NCBI GenBank assembly: GCA_016938245.1
Contig: JAFGUY010000082.1
Span: forward strand, 1-16,951
Direction: 5' to 3'
DNA: 16,951 bases
Source of the DNA: Candidatus Omnitrophota bacterium
GTDB lineage: Bacteria; Omnitrophota; Gorgyraeia; Gygaellales; Profunditerraquicolaceae
Part shown: one piece after another, positions 6,914 through 14,782 of the stretch
Position numbering within the stretch: the stretch's first letter is position 1
How the letters are laid out: every line of letters begins with the position of its first letter
Position numbers and translations under genes: made by a program
Notes under the pieces: generated by a model
Seen by the model: the letters and a program-made list of their open reading frames with translations, nothing else
Database searches by the model: none
Told to the model about the DNA's origin: nothing

Positions 6914-8195
6914 ATTTAAATTCTCCGGTAACAAATAAAGATCCGGTTACTAAAACAAGGTCGTGCTTTTTTGCCAGGCGCATGCTTAATATTTTAGCCT
7001 CGGCTACCGAATCAGTAATATAAATTTCTTTACCCTTAAAATAGCATGCCAAGGTTTTAGAATCCAGGCCTCTTAAGCTTTGCGCTCTAGTTAGTATGAT
7101 TTTATCCGCCAGAGCATAAACTTGTGAACAAATTCCCTTAATATCTTTATCTTGAGAAATACCTAATACCAAAATTAGTTTTTTATATTTTCCGCCGGAG
7201 GCAGATCCGCCTTTGGCAGAAAAGTTTTCTCTAATAGTTTCTTTAAGGGCCTTGGCTGAGGCTGCATTTTGCGCTCCGTCCAGAATAATATAAGGCTTAC
7301 GCTTTATAATCTCGCATCTTGCCGGCCAAAGAGCTTTATATAGCCCTTTTCTTATAACATCACAAGATAGATTAATAATTGCGTGTGTCTTTAATGTTTC
7401 AACTGCTTTCTTAGCTACGGCGGCATTGATCAACTGATGCTTACCCAAGAGCCTTAATCTAAACTTTTGATATTTATTGACTTCACATAACTTAACATTT
7501 AACTTTCTGCATCTTGTGCCGATAACTTCTTTTGCCTTTTTTTCCTGAGGCGCACTGATTACGCAGATCTCCCCGCCTTTAATAATACCTGCTTTCTCCG
7601 TAGCAATCTCTTTCAGGGTCTTCCCAAGTTTATCCGTATGTTCATAGCTTATCGGTGTAATGACGGAAATAACGGCATTAGCCGCGTTTGTAGCGTCAAG
7701 CCTCCCCCCCAAACCAGTTTCTAATACGGCAAAATCGACTTTCTGCTCCTTAAAATATTTTATTGCTAAAGCTGTATAAACCTCAAAGAAAGTTAACGGC
7801 CCAAAGACAGAATTACGGTTATACCTGTCTATTTTAGGTTTTAATTCGTAAACTAACCTCTTTAACGATGACTTAGGGATTATCCCTTCAAACTCGCTTC
7901 TATCTCTTCCCGGTAAAACACGTATTCTCTCCCTAAAATCCGCTAAATGCGGTGATGTATAAAGACCGGTTTTATACCCTGCCTCTTTTAATATATATGC
8001 GATAAAAACACAGGTTGAGCCTTTACCTTTTGTCCCTGCGATATGAATAAACTTAATTCCATCCTGCGGGTTGCCTAAGGACCTTAAAAAACCTTTAACA
8101 CGATTAACCCCTAAAGAATTTCTATAGCGGTATGCCGGGATTTTTTCGTAATTGATAAATGATTTCAGGTATTTGATTACTTCAGGGTAGGTCAT
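6891..8195 (-). CDS. folC: Dihydrofolate synthase / folylpolyglutamate synthase
   Basis: FolC attaches glutamate to dihydropteroate and extends polyglutamate tails on folates, using ATP in the cytoplasm. The 434 residues follow the Mur-ligase plan. The P-loop is GTKGKGS (54-60), the omega-loop region has TSPHLADFRERIRV, the central domain has LETGLGGRLDATN (158-170), and the C-terminal domain has LDGAQNAAS (305-313). The usual DGAHN motif reads DGAQN here, a variant I believe occurs in other phyla. Residues 326-335 (SAKGGSASGG) are encoded by a 30-bp palindromic tandem repeat (see separate entry) and look like a small insertion between a helix and the strand KLILVLG. It begins 16 bases after purH stops and has only a weak ribosome site. 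Confidence 0.94.
   Translation of the reverse strand: MTYPEVIKYLKSFINYEKIPAYRYRNSLGVNRVKGFLRSLGNPQDGIKFIHIAGTKGKGSTCVFIAYILKEAGYKTGLYTSPHLADFRERIRVLPGRDRSEFEGIIPKSSLKRLVYELKPKIDRYNRNSVFGPLTFFEVYTALAIKYFKEQKVDFAVLETGLGGRLDATNAANAVISVITPISYEHTDKLGKTLKEIATEKAGIIKGGEICVISAPQEKKAKEVIGTRCRKLNVKLCEVNKYQKFRLRLLGKHQLINAAVAKKAVETLKTHAIINLSCDVIRKGLYKALWPARCEIIKRKPYIILDGAQNAASAKALKETIRENFSAKGGSASGGKYKKLILVLGISQDKDIKGICSQVYALADKIILTRAQSLRGLDSKTLACYFKGKEIYITDSVAEAKILSMRLAKKHDLVLVTGSLFVTGEFKYGKREFN
7191..7220 (-). repeat. In-frame 30-bp palindromic tandem repeat inside folC
   Basis: On the minus strand this is two exact-register copies of the 15-mer TCTGCCnnnGGCGGA with nnn = AAA then TCC. Each copy can fold as a 6-bp hairpin with a 3-base loop and one G-U pair. 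It adds codons 326-335 of folC and is more GC-rich than its surroundings. I recall similar GGCGGA/TCCGCC palindromes scattered through genomes of uncultured bacteria, but cannot verify this here. Confidence 0.75.
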
Positions 8196-8211
8196 CTCTT
8201 AGCACTTTTTG

Positions 8212-9771
8212 TTAATGCCTAAAGTACCTTATGCCGGTTGTAACCATGGCAATTTTATATTTATTGCAAGCCTTAATTATCTCCTCGTCGGCAATTGACC
8301 CGCCCGGCTGGATGATAGCCTTAACACCGGCTTTATGCGCCCAGAGAATAGAATCCGGTTTAGGAAAGAACGCATCTGAAGCCAGGCAAGAACCCTTGCC
8401 TAAAATACCCGCTTTTTTCTTGGCGATGACCACAGAATCCACCCGCGACATCTGCCCTGCTCCAATGCCGATAGTTTTCGTCCCCTTGGCAAAGACTATA
8501 GCATTAGATTTAACGTGCTTTGCCACCTTCCAGGCGAATAATAGACTTTCCATTTCTTTCTTGGTAGGCTTACTTAACGTTACCACTTTAAGATTATTTT
8601 GAGGCAATCCCATGATATCTTTATCCTGTAAAAGCAGCCCTTCGCTTATACGTTTAAAATCCATCTCTTCTATAAGATCCAGGTCGCTTATCTCTAATAT
8701 ACGCAGGTTTTTCTTATTTTTAAAAAAATCGAGCGATCCATCCGCGAATCCCGGAGCAACTATACATTCTAAGAATCCGCTTTTAGCTATTGCCTTGGCA
8801 GTCTTTATATCCAACCTGCTGTTTAATGCGACAATCCCGCCGAAGGCTGAAAGCTTATCGCACTTTAAGGCATTAAGATATGCCTTTTCTAAAGAATCCT
8901 CCTCTGCTACCCCGCAAGGATTATTATGCTTGACTATCACTGCCGCAGGCCGCACCTGGAATTCTTTCAGTAGTTCCAAAGCAGAATTTAAATCCAGTAT
9001 ATTATTAAAAGAAAGCTCTTTACCCTGCAACTTCTTCATTCCAACTAAACCATCTTTCCTGTCAGGCTCCCTGTAGAAAGCTGCTTTTTGATGCGGATTC
9101 TCGCCATAACGCAAGTCCTGAATTTTTTTAAAACTTAAAACCAGTTCTTCCGGAAATAACGCACTTTTATCTCTGACAGAAAAATAAGTTTTAAAATACT
9201 TGTTTATTGCAGTATCGTAAGCTGCAGTTTTACCAAAGGCCTCGATAGCAAGATCTCGGGCCATGTCCTCGGGGATACCGCCGGCATTTTTTCTTAATGC
9301 TTCAATTACCTGCGCATAGCGCAAAGGGCTAGAGATTGTTACAACAAAACGGTAATTCTTAGCTGCGGAGCGAAGCATCGATGGGCCGCCGATATCGATA
9401 TTCTCGATAATTTCTTCAATTTTTACCTTCGGCTTTTTGATAATTTGCTCAAAGGGATAAAGATTAACTACCACCATATCAATCATGTTTATACCGTGTT
9501 CTTTTACACAATTCATGTGTTCTTCATTATCACGTAGCGCAAGCAATCCGCCGTGCACTTTAGGATGCAGGGTTTTTACACGTCCATCCAGTATCTCGGG
9601 AAAATCCGTATATTCGGATACATCCTTAACCGCAACATTATTCTCACGCAGTAGTTTAGCTGTGCCACCAGTAGAAAGTATCTCGACTTTCAATTTGTTT
9701 AACTCTTTAACCAGATCTACAATACCAGATTTGTCCGATACGCTGATTAACGCCCGTTTTATCTTAATCAT
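8212..9771 (-). CDS. purH: Bifunctional AICAR formyltransferase / IMP cyclohydrolase
   Basis: PurH carries out the last two steps of IMP synthesis. AICAR is formylated with 10-formyl-tetrahydrofolate and the ring is then closed. The 519 residues match the family's usual length. The N-terminal MGS-like cyclohydrolase domain (about 1-145) shows LSTGGT (32-37) and RVKTLHPKVHGG. The formyltransferase domain shows RYGENPHQ (221-228), the catalytic pair K281-H282 in KHNNPCG, and a conserved C-terminal end GIRYFRH. The ATG overlaps the stop of the preceding YchF-like gene by four bases (ATGA), so translation is likely coupled. Its folate need links it to folC and folE downstream. Confidence 0.97.
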   Translation of the reverse strand: MIKIKRALISVSDKSGIVDLVKELNKLKVEILSTGGTAKLLRENNVAVKDVSEYTDFPEILDGRVKTLHPKVHGGLLALRDNEEHMNCVKEHGINMIDMVVVNLYPFEQIIKKPKVKIEEIIENIDIGGPSMLRSAAKNYRFVVTISSPLRYAQVIEALRKNAGGIPEDMARDLAIEAFGKTAAYDTAINKYFKTYFSVRDKSALFPEELVLSFKKIQDLRYGENPHQKAAFYREPDRKDGLVGMKKLQGKELSFNNILDLNSALELLKEFQVRPAAVIVKHNNPCGVAEEDSLEKAYLNALKCDKLSAFGGIVALNSRLDIKTAKAIAKSGFLECIVAPGFADGSLDFFKNKKNLRILEISDLDLIEEMDFKRISEGLLLQDKDIMGLPQNNLKVVTLSKPTKKEMESLLFAWKVAKHVKSNAIVFAKGTKTIGIGAGQMSRVDSVVIAKKKAGILGKGSCLASDAFFPKPDSILWAHKAGVKAIIQPGGSIADEEIIKACNKYKIAMVTTGIRYFRH

Positions 9772-10472
9772 GATTTATTAAACCTGAAATTAGCCAGGTC
9801 GCAATCCTGTATTACATAATCCTTTTGCTCCAGGCGAAGTTTTCCTGCCTGTTTAGCAGCAACTCCCCCCCCGTATTGCACAAAATCGTTAAAACTGATT
9901 ATTTCAGCGCGGATAAAACCTTTTTGAATATCCGAGTGTACTGCGCCTGATGCCTCCCAGGCAGTAGCCCCATTTTTAATCAACCAAGCCCGGGTCTCTT
10001 TTTCACCGGTAGTAAAAAAACTCATAAATCCGCTTTCCCGGAATGCTTTAAAGATAAGCTTTTCTTTATCATCTAATTCATCTTTACCGGATAAAACAAT
10101 AGGCTTAATCGTAACCAGGCCACACCCGGAAATAACTTTTTTTTCCTCTTCATTTAATATAACCGAGGATATAAACTCTTCTTTTTCCAGGACGTTCTTA
10201 AGCTTATTCAAAATATTCCTTTCAAGTTCATCGCTAACCTTAATAAGGCGGTTCTCTATAAACTCAAGGTCAGATAATATTAAGTCCGCCCGGGCCTCTT
10301 TGGCTGCCAAAACCACATCAGCATCTAGTATTTCTTTCTCTCCTATTAATTCTACCTGAATATAAGTCTTCTTTTCGGATTTGGTAATTTTATCAACCTG
10401 ATCCAGGCGCTCATCCTTAATGCTCTGTCTGCCATTCAGTAAATCAGGCAGAGAAAATAAACAGATCTTCAT
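9768..10472 (-). CDS. YchF-like protein lacking the GTPase core
   Basis: The protein has 234 residues, whereas YchF/OLA1 ATPases have about 360. The C-terminal TGS-like/DUF933 domain (about 148-232) is intact: GFMSFFTTGEKETRAWLIKNG, KGFIRAEIISFNDFVQYGG and KDYVIQDCDLANFRFN. The middle keeps the helical arm (about 60-115: ADLILSDLEFIENRL). The nucleotide domain is eroded. MKICLFSLPD resembles the YchF first strand, but it runs straight into KDERLDQVDKI, a segment that normally follows the P-loop and switch I. No P-loop, no DIAGLV-type switch II and no NVDE specificity motif remain (SGKDEL stands near its place). The frame is open with no sign of frameshift. It starts 5 bases after the EF-G-like stop and overlaps purH by 4. 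It cannot bind nucleotide in the usual way; a ribosome-binding or adaptor role is inference. Confidence 0.85.
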   Translation of the reverse strand: MKICLFSLPDLLNGRQSIKDERLDQVDKITKSEKKTYIQVELIGEKEILDADVVLAAKEARADLILSDLEFIENRLIKVSDELERNILNKLKNVLEKEEFISSVILNEEEKKVISGCGLVTIKPIVLSGKDELDDKEKLIFKAFRESGFMSFFTTGEKETRAWLIKNGATAWEASGAVHSDIQKGFIRAEIISFNDFVQYGGGVAAKQAGKLRLEQKDYVIQDCDLANFRFNKS

Positions 10473-10477
10473 AAATA

Positions 10478-12430
10478 TTATTCTTCCTGTTTTTTAGTAG
10501 CTTGGTATTGGGTGATAATCGGCATAGATACTTTATGCGGCACCTCCTCATAATGAGAAAAGTGCATAATATAAACACCCCTACCCGCAGTAATGGAACG
10601 CAGGTCATTGGCGTATTTAAACATTTCAGATAGGGGGACTTGTGCTTTAACTACCTGCTGCTTGTCCTTAACCTCCATACCCATGATTCTGCCGCGGCGG
10701 GAATTTATATCCCCGGATATAGCCCCTAGGAACTCTTCAGGTATATATACTTTTACATCCATTACCGGCTCTAAAAGCACGGGGGCTGCTTCCATTATAG
10801 CCTTTCTTAAAGCCATGGCCCCGGCAATCTGAAAAGCCATATCAGAAGAGTCAACTTCATGGTAAGAACCATCTACAAGCGTAACCCGGACATCCTCTAT
10901 AGGATAACCCGCTACGGCTCCTTCTAAAGCTGCCTGGCGCACGCCTTTTTCTACCGAAGGGATAAAGTTCCGCGGTATAGCCCCGCCGAATATCTTATCC
11001 ACAAATTCTAATCCGCTACCCCTTTGTAAAGGCGCTACTTCAATCCAGCAATCGCCGTATTGGCCGCGTCCGCCTGACTGCCTTTTAAATTTACCTTGTA
11101 CTTTTATACTTTTAGTAACAGTTTCCTTATAAGAAACTTTAGGCGTACCCAGTTCTACGGAAACATTAAACCTCTTTTTAAGGCGGCCGACCATGACACT
11201 TAAGTGAAGGTCTCCTAACCCTGAAATAATAAGCTCCTTTGTCTGCGGGTCATGCGTGACCTTAAAGGTATGGTCTTCTGCCGCAAGCTTATGTAAAGCA
11301 TCAGAGATTTTTTCTTCATCTTCCCGTGACTTAGGCTTGACAGATGCGGATATTGCAGTTTCAGGAAAAATAAGAGGGTCAAATAAAAATTGCTCTTTCT
11401 CCTGACAAGCCGAATCTGAAACCTGGACATCTTTTAATTTAGCAAGAGCCACAATATCTCCGCAGGAAGCTATATCTAAGTTTCTCTGCTCTTTTCCCTG
11501 TAAGATATGTAACTGGCCTATTCTTTCTTTTGTTTTCTTATTCACATTATAAAAAGTGGAGTTAGACGCAAGGGTCCCGGAAAAGATACGCAATAAACTC
11601 AACTGGCCTACATAAGGGTCAGAAATATTCTTAAAAACAAAAGCAGAAAAAGGGGCATCGTCTTTAAAAATAACTTCTTTTTTTTCTTCCGGATTTGATG
11701 GAGCTGCTGCAGATATCGGGCTTCTCTGTAGAGGGCTGGGTAAATACTGTACGATATCTTCCAAAAGATCCTGAATCCCTTTATCAGCCAATGCAGAGCC
11801 TACAATAACCGGGAAGAGCTTTCTTTTTAATACTGCGTTGGATAGCCCTCCTTTAATTTCATCTATAGAAAGACGTAAGACTACCAGGTATTTTTCTAAA
11901 AGGCTGTCGTCGCTTTCGGCAATAGCTTCCATTAAAACCGGGTCTTCTAAAGATTCTATAATCACGCAATTTTTAGAAAGCGTAGATTTTAAATCTGCAA
12001 GCACCGAATTAATGTTCACCTCTTCCTTATCTATTTTATTAATAAAAAACATGCACGGTAGCCCAGACTCTTCCAGCAGCTGCCAGGCCTTCTCTGTACC
12101 AACCTGTACCCCGCTTAAAGCATCTACTACGATAATCCCACTATCTACTGCCCGAATCCCGGAAATAACTTCTCCCGAGAAATCCGCATACCCGGGAGTA
12201 TCAATAATCTGAATGCGGTTTCCTAAGTAATCGCAAAAAAGAAGGCTTAAGTTTATGGAATTACCTCTCTCTATCTCATCAAAACTGTAATCACTTACAG
12301 TAGTTCCGTCTTCGATTCTTCCCTTACGCGTAGTAACTTTGCAATAGTATAACAGGCTTTCTGCGAGAGTTGTTTTACCTGACTGGGCGTGTCCTAAGAG
12401 GATAAAATTGCGCTTCTTATTGGCATCCAT
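10478..12430 (-). CDS. EF-G-like translational GTPase (EF-G2 type)
   Basis: This is a 650-residue paralogue of elongation factor G, shorter than canonical EF-G (about 690-700). The G domain shows P-loop GHAQSGKT (13-20), DTPG (77-80) and NKID (131-134). Domains II to V follow at about 260-345, 355-430, 434-555 and 560-640. The domain IV tip region is GGRGQYGD (453-460). Two deviations stand out. Switch I reads ERGNSINLS where EF-G has RGITI. Switch II reads DTPGYADF, so the catalytic His of DTPGHVDF is Tyr81. The same Tyr occurs, as I recall, in mycobacterial EF-G2, reported to lack ribosome-dependent GTPase activity. The start has AAGGAG nine bases upstream and a strong promoter. This is probably not the cell's main fusA. 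Confidence 0.9.
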   Translation of the reverse strand: MDANKKRNFILLGHAQSGKTTLAESLLYYCKVTTRKGRIEDGTTVSDYSFDEIERGNSINLSLLFCDYLGNRIQIIDTPGYADFSGEVISGIRAVDSGIIVVDALSGVQVGTEKAWQLLEESGLPCMFFINKIDKEEVNINSVLADLKSTLSKNCVIIESLEDPVLMEAIAESDDSLLEKYLVVLRLSIDEIKGGLSNAVLKRKLFPVIVGSALADKGIQDLLEDIVQYLPSPLQRSPISAAAPSNPEEKKEVIFKDDAPFSAFVFKNISDPYVGQLSLLRIFSGTLASNSTFYNVNKKTKERIGQLHILQGKEQRNLDIASCGDIVALAKLKDVQVSDSACQEKEQFLFDPLIFPETAISASVKPKSREDEEKISDALHKLAAEDHTFKVTHDPQTKELIISGLGDLHLSVMVGRLKKRFNVSVELGTPKVSYKETVTKSIKVQGKFKRQSGGRGQYGDCWIEVAPLQRGSGLEFVDKIFGGAIPRNFIPSVEKGVRQAALEGAVAGYPIEDVRVTLVDGSYHEVDSSDMAFQIAGAMALRKAIMEAAPVLLEPVMDVKVYIPEEFLGAISGDINSRRGRIMGMEVKDKQQVVKAQVPLSEMFKYANDLRSITAGRGVYIMHFSHYEEVPHKVSMPIITQYQATKKQEE

Positions 12431-12499
12431 AGCTTTTCACTCCTTCTATAAAAAGTTAGAGAGGACAGATGAGCTTAAGGTTATAAAGCAGGTTTATAA

Positions 12500-12528
12500 A
12501 TTATATAACGCCGAAAGGGCTAGGTCAA
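12500..12528 (-). promoter_or_regulatory. Strong promoter of the EF-G-like/purH/folC/mnmE/folE operon
   Basis: On the minus strand TTGACC (12523-12528) is followed after exactly 17 bases by the consensus TATAAT (12500-12505). Transcription should start near 12493, leaving a leader of about 60 bases before the EF-G-like ATG. No terminator is visible between kamA and this promoter, so some read-through from the upstream operon is possible. Confidence 0.8.
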
Positions 12529-12544
12529 GCGGTAAAACGAATAA

Positions 12545-13732
12545 TTATTCAAGGTAGGTATATATCTTGCCCTTGTAATTACGCAGGACATATTTACCCT
12601 TTGCCTGGGAAAGAATATAATTTGGCCCTACCGGGATTTTGCCACCCCCTCCGGGGCCGTCAATTACATATGTAGGGACAGCATAGCCTGATGTATGCCC
12701 GCGAAGCTTCTCCATGATATTTATTCCCGCGGCAACCGGGGTCCTAAAATGCTGTGTGCCTCTAACCGGATCGCATTGGTAGATATAATACGGCCTTACT
12801 CTTATCTTCAGCAAATCATGAACCAGTTTTTTCATAATATACGGCCGGTCATTTATGCCTTTCAAGAGTACGGTTTGAGAACCTAAGGGTATCCCTGACT
12901 CAGATAGCATATCGCAGGCAATCTCACAACGCTTAGTAATCTCTTTGGGGTGGTTAAAGTGTATGCTTATCCAGATAGGCGAATATTTCTTCAAAATATT
13001 TACTAATTTTTCCGTAATTCTCTGGGGCAAGGTTACAGGGATACGCGTGCCCATTCTTAAAAATTCTACGTGGGGGATAGAGCGGATTCTTTCAATCAAA
13101 CCCTCTAAAGCCTCGTCCTCTAAAATTAAAGGATCCCCTCCCGAAATAAGCACGTCTCTTATCTTACGGTTACTTTTAATATATTCTATTGCCGCATCAA
13201 ACCTATTCAAGGCGTTTACTTCTTTCTCTTCATGATCACCCACTAAGCGCCTGCGCGTACAATGACGGCAATACATTGCACAATGCTCTGTAGCAAGCAA
13301 TAATACCCTATCCGGATAACGGTGGACTAAATGTGGCGCCGGAGAATCCCTGTCTTCGGCGCAAGGGTCAGTCATCTCATGCGCAGAGACAATATGCTCC
13401 TGGACTACCGGGACAGCCTGCCTCCTTATAGGACAATTTTCGTCTTCGGGATCTAAAAGCGTTCCCCAATAAGGCGTTATCGCCATAGATAATCTTCCCT
13501 TAGCTTTATCTATACCCTTTTCCTCGTCGGGGGTAAGTTTAATAATCTGTGAAAGGACATCTTTAACACAAATCCTGTTTTTTATCTGCCAATGCCAGTC
13601 TTCCCAATCAAGCGGGTTTACGTCTTTATAAATAGGTATCTGTTGATAATCGCGCGGCCTTCTGGTAATCCTCGGGGCAGTTACTATTTCTTGCTCTACT
13701 TTATGGTTCTCTGTAATCTGGAGGTTGCTCAA
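12545..13732 (-). CDS. kamA: Lysine 2,3-aminomutase, radical SAM/PLP enzyme
   Basis: KamA interconverts L-alpha-lysine and L-beta-lysine using a [4Fe-4S] cluster, S-adenosylmethionine and PLP. The 395 residues contain the radical SAM triad C151, C155, C158 (CAMYCRHC). The PLP-binding Lys is K365 in GGGGKIP. The residues that hold substrate lysine in the clostridial enzyme correspond to D321 (QCDPVRG) and D358 (VIDGPGG). All align at a nearly constant offset of 26-28 to the clostridial numbering, so true lysine aminomutase activity is likely. The EF-P beta-lysylating homologue EpmB is normally shorter, about 340 residues. The start is TTG (13730-13732), overlapping the TGA of the ATP-grasp gene, with AAGGAAAAGG before it. 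No ablB-type acetyltransferase gene is seen beside it. Confidence 0.92.
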   Translation of the reverse strand: MSNLQITENHKVEQEIVTAPRITRRPRDYQQIPIYKDVNPLDWEDWHWQIKNRICVKDVLSQIIKLTPDEEKGIDKAKGRLSMAITPYWGTLLDPEDENCPIRRQAVPVVQEHIVSAHEMTDPCAEDRDSPAPHLVHRYPDRVLLLATEHCAMYCRHCTRRRLVGDHEEKEVNALNRFDAAIEYIKSNRKIRDVLISGGDPLILEDEALEGLIERIRSIPHVEFLRMGTRIPVTLPQRITEKLVNILKKYSPIWISIHFNHPKEITKRCEIACDMLSESGIPLGSQTVLLKGINDRPYIMKKLVHDLLKIRVRPYYIYQCDPVRGTQHFRTPVAAGINIMEKLRGHTSGYAVPTYVIDGPGGGGKIPVGPNYILSQAKGKYVLRNYKGKIYTYLE

Positions 13733-14730
13733 TTTAGCCTTTTCCTTTCTGAGGCACTTAAGATTATCGCCTCAATAAGATCCTCGTATTTCATGCCCGC
13801 CGCATAAGCCATAATCGGAAAGTTTGATTCTTTAGGGTCTAAACCCGGTAAAGGGTTAATCTCTAAAACGTAAGGAACGTTGTTTTTATCCAAACGTATG
13901 TCGGTGCGCGAAATATCCAGGCAACCAACAGCTCTGTGAGTCTTTAAAGCTGCTTCTTTAACAATCTCCTCTGTCTCTTTGTCTAATCTCGCAGGGCAAT
14001 GAAAAGAGGGTATGAGCCCTAATACCCTGTCCCCCTGATACTCTTTCATCCTCCATGAATAAAAATATTCGCCGCTAGCATTACAATCAGAAAAGTCTAT
14101 CTCTAGTATGGGTAGAACGCGAGTTCTACCGTTCTCCAAAACCCCAACGGTAAGCTCTTTACCTTCAATAAACTCTTCTACTAAAGCATCCTGATGGTAT
14201 TTATCTATAATTTCTTTTACCTTCTTAAATAGGTCATCTTCGTTGCCTACTACATTTGTCTTGTTAATCCCTTTAGCCGATCCTTCACAGTTTGGCTTTA
14301 CTATCAAAGGGAATTTTAGAAGAGGATCAAGCTCTTCATTGCCCCTGGAAAAGAGCTGAAAGTTTGGCGTAGGGATATTTTCTGCCCTGAGTATCTTCTT
14401 GGTAAGCGCTTTATTTAAGGCTAACGCCAGAGAAAACGTACCTGATCCGGTATAGGGTATGTTCAAATAATCCAGTATTGCCGGCACTTCTGACTCGCGG
14501 AATTTACCGCGTATGCCTTCGGCAATATTAAAAACCATATCCACATTATTTTTACTAAAATAAGAAAAAAGCTTTGGATACTCTACGTCGATAGTTTCAA
14601 CATTATGCCCTTTAGTTTTTAAGGCAGAGACTATTGATCCTATAGTATCCTCGGAGTCGTATTCGGAAAAGTAGTCCGCAGGCTTAGTATCGTCTTTTTT
14701 CTTTAAATTATAGGTCAGCGCGATCTTCAT
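13729..14730 (-). CDS. D-Ala-D-Ala ligase-like ATP-grasp enzyme, copy 2
   Basis: This 333-residue ATP-grasp protein should couple ATP hydrolysis to amide-bond formation through an acyl phosphate. The N-terminal domain shows VFNIAEGIRGKFRESEVPA (66-84), where canonical Ddl has an HGxxGEDG motif. The ATP-binding region shows FPLIVKP (140-146) and the lid GSAKGI (150-155). Catalytic and metal-site residues include R275 and D277 (SRTDIRLD) and E290/N292 (LEINPLPGLDP). The canonical Ddl ending NTxPGMT is replaced by NPLPGL, so the acceptor pocket probably differs and D-Ala-D-Ala is not assured. The gene is adjacent to kamA (TTGA overlap) and follows a paralogue. Its ATG directly abuts a hairpin repeat and has no visible Shine-Dalgarno. 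Confidence 0.85.
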   Translation of the reverse strand: MKIALTYNLKKKDDTKPADYFSEYDSEDTIGSIVSALKTKGHNVETIDVEYPKLFSYFSKNNVDMVFNIAEGIRGKFRESEVPAILDYLNIPYTGSGTFSLALALNKALTKKILRAENIPTPNFQLFSRGNEELDPLLKFPLIVKPNCEGSAKGINKTNVVGNEDDLFKKVKEIIDKYHQDALVEEFIEGKELTVGVLENGRTRVLPILEIDFSDCNASGEYFYSWRMKEYQGDRVLGLIPSFHCPARLDKETEEIVKEAALKTHRAVGCLDISRTDIRLDKNNVPYVLEINPLPGLDPKESNFPIMAYAAGMKYEDLIEAIILSASERKRLN

Positions 14731-14778
14731 CCCGTTAGAAATGATCCCGTCAGAAATCTCGTTAGTTTCTAACGGGAT
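14729..14778. repeat. Compound hairpin repeat covering a start codon
   Basis: A perfect 13-bp inverted repeat, ATCCCGTTAGAAA (14729-14741) and TTTCTAACGGGAT (14766-14778), fills the gap between the two ATP-grasp genes. Inside it, CCCGTcAGAAAT (14746-14757) repeats CCCGTTAGAAAT (14731-14742) at a 15-base period. A second, competing hairpin CGTTAG-TTT-CTAACG lies at 14760-14774. The first two bases of the downstream gene's ATG (14730, 14729) are part of the long stem. Confidence 0.85.
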
Positions 14779-14782
14779 TCAT

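Noticed and set aside
6914..6934. TTG start adding seven residues to MnmE
   Set aside because: The ATG at 6913 has GGAG at good spacing and gives the family's normal N-terminus.
9768..10472. Frameshift explanation for the short YchF-like gene
   Set aside because: The G-domain segments are missing from inside one continuous frame, not shifted into another; the upstream gene ends five bases before its ATG, leaving no room for lost coding sequence.
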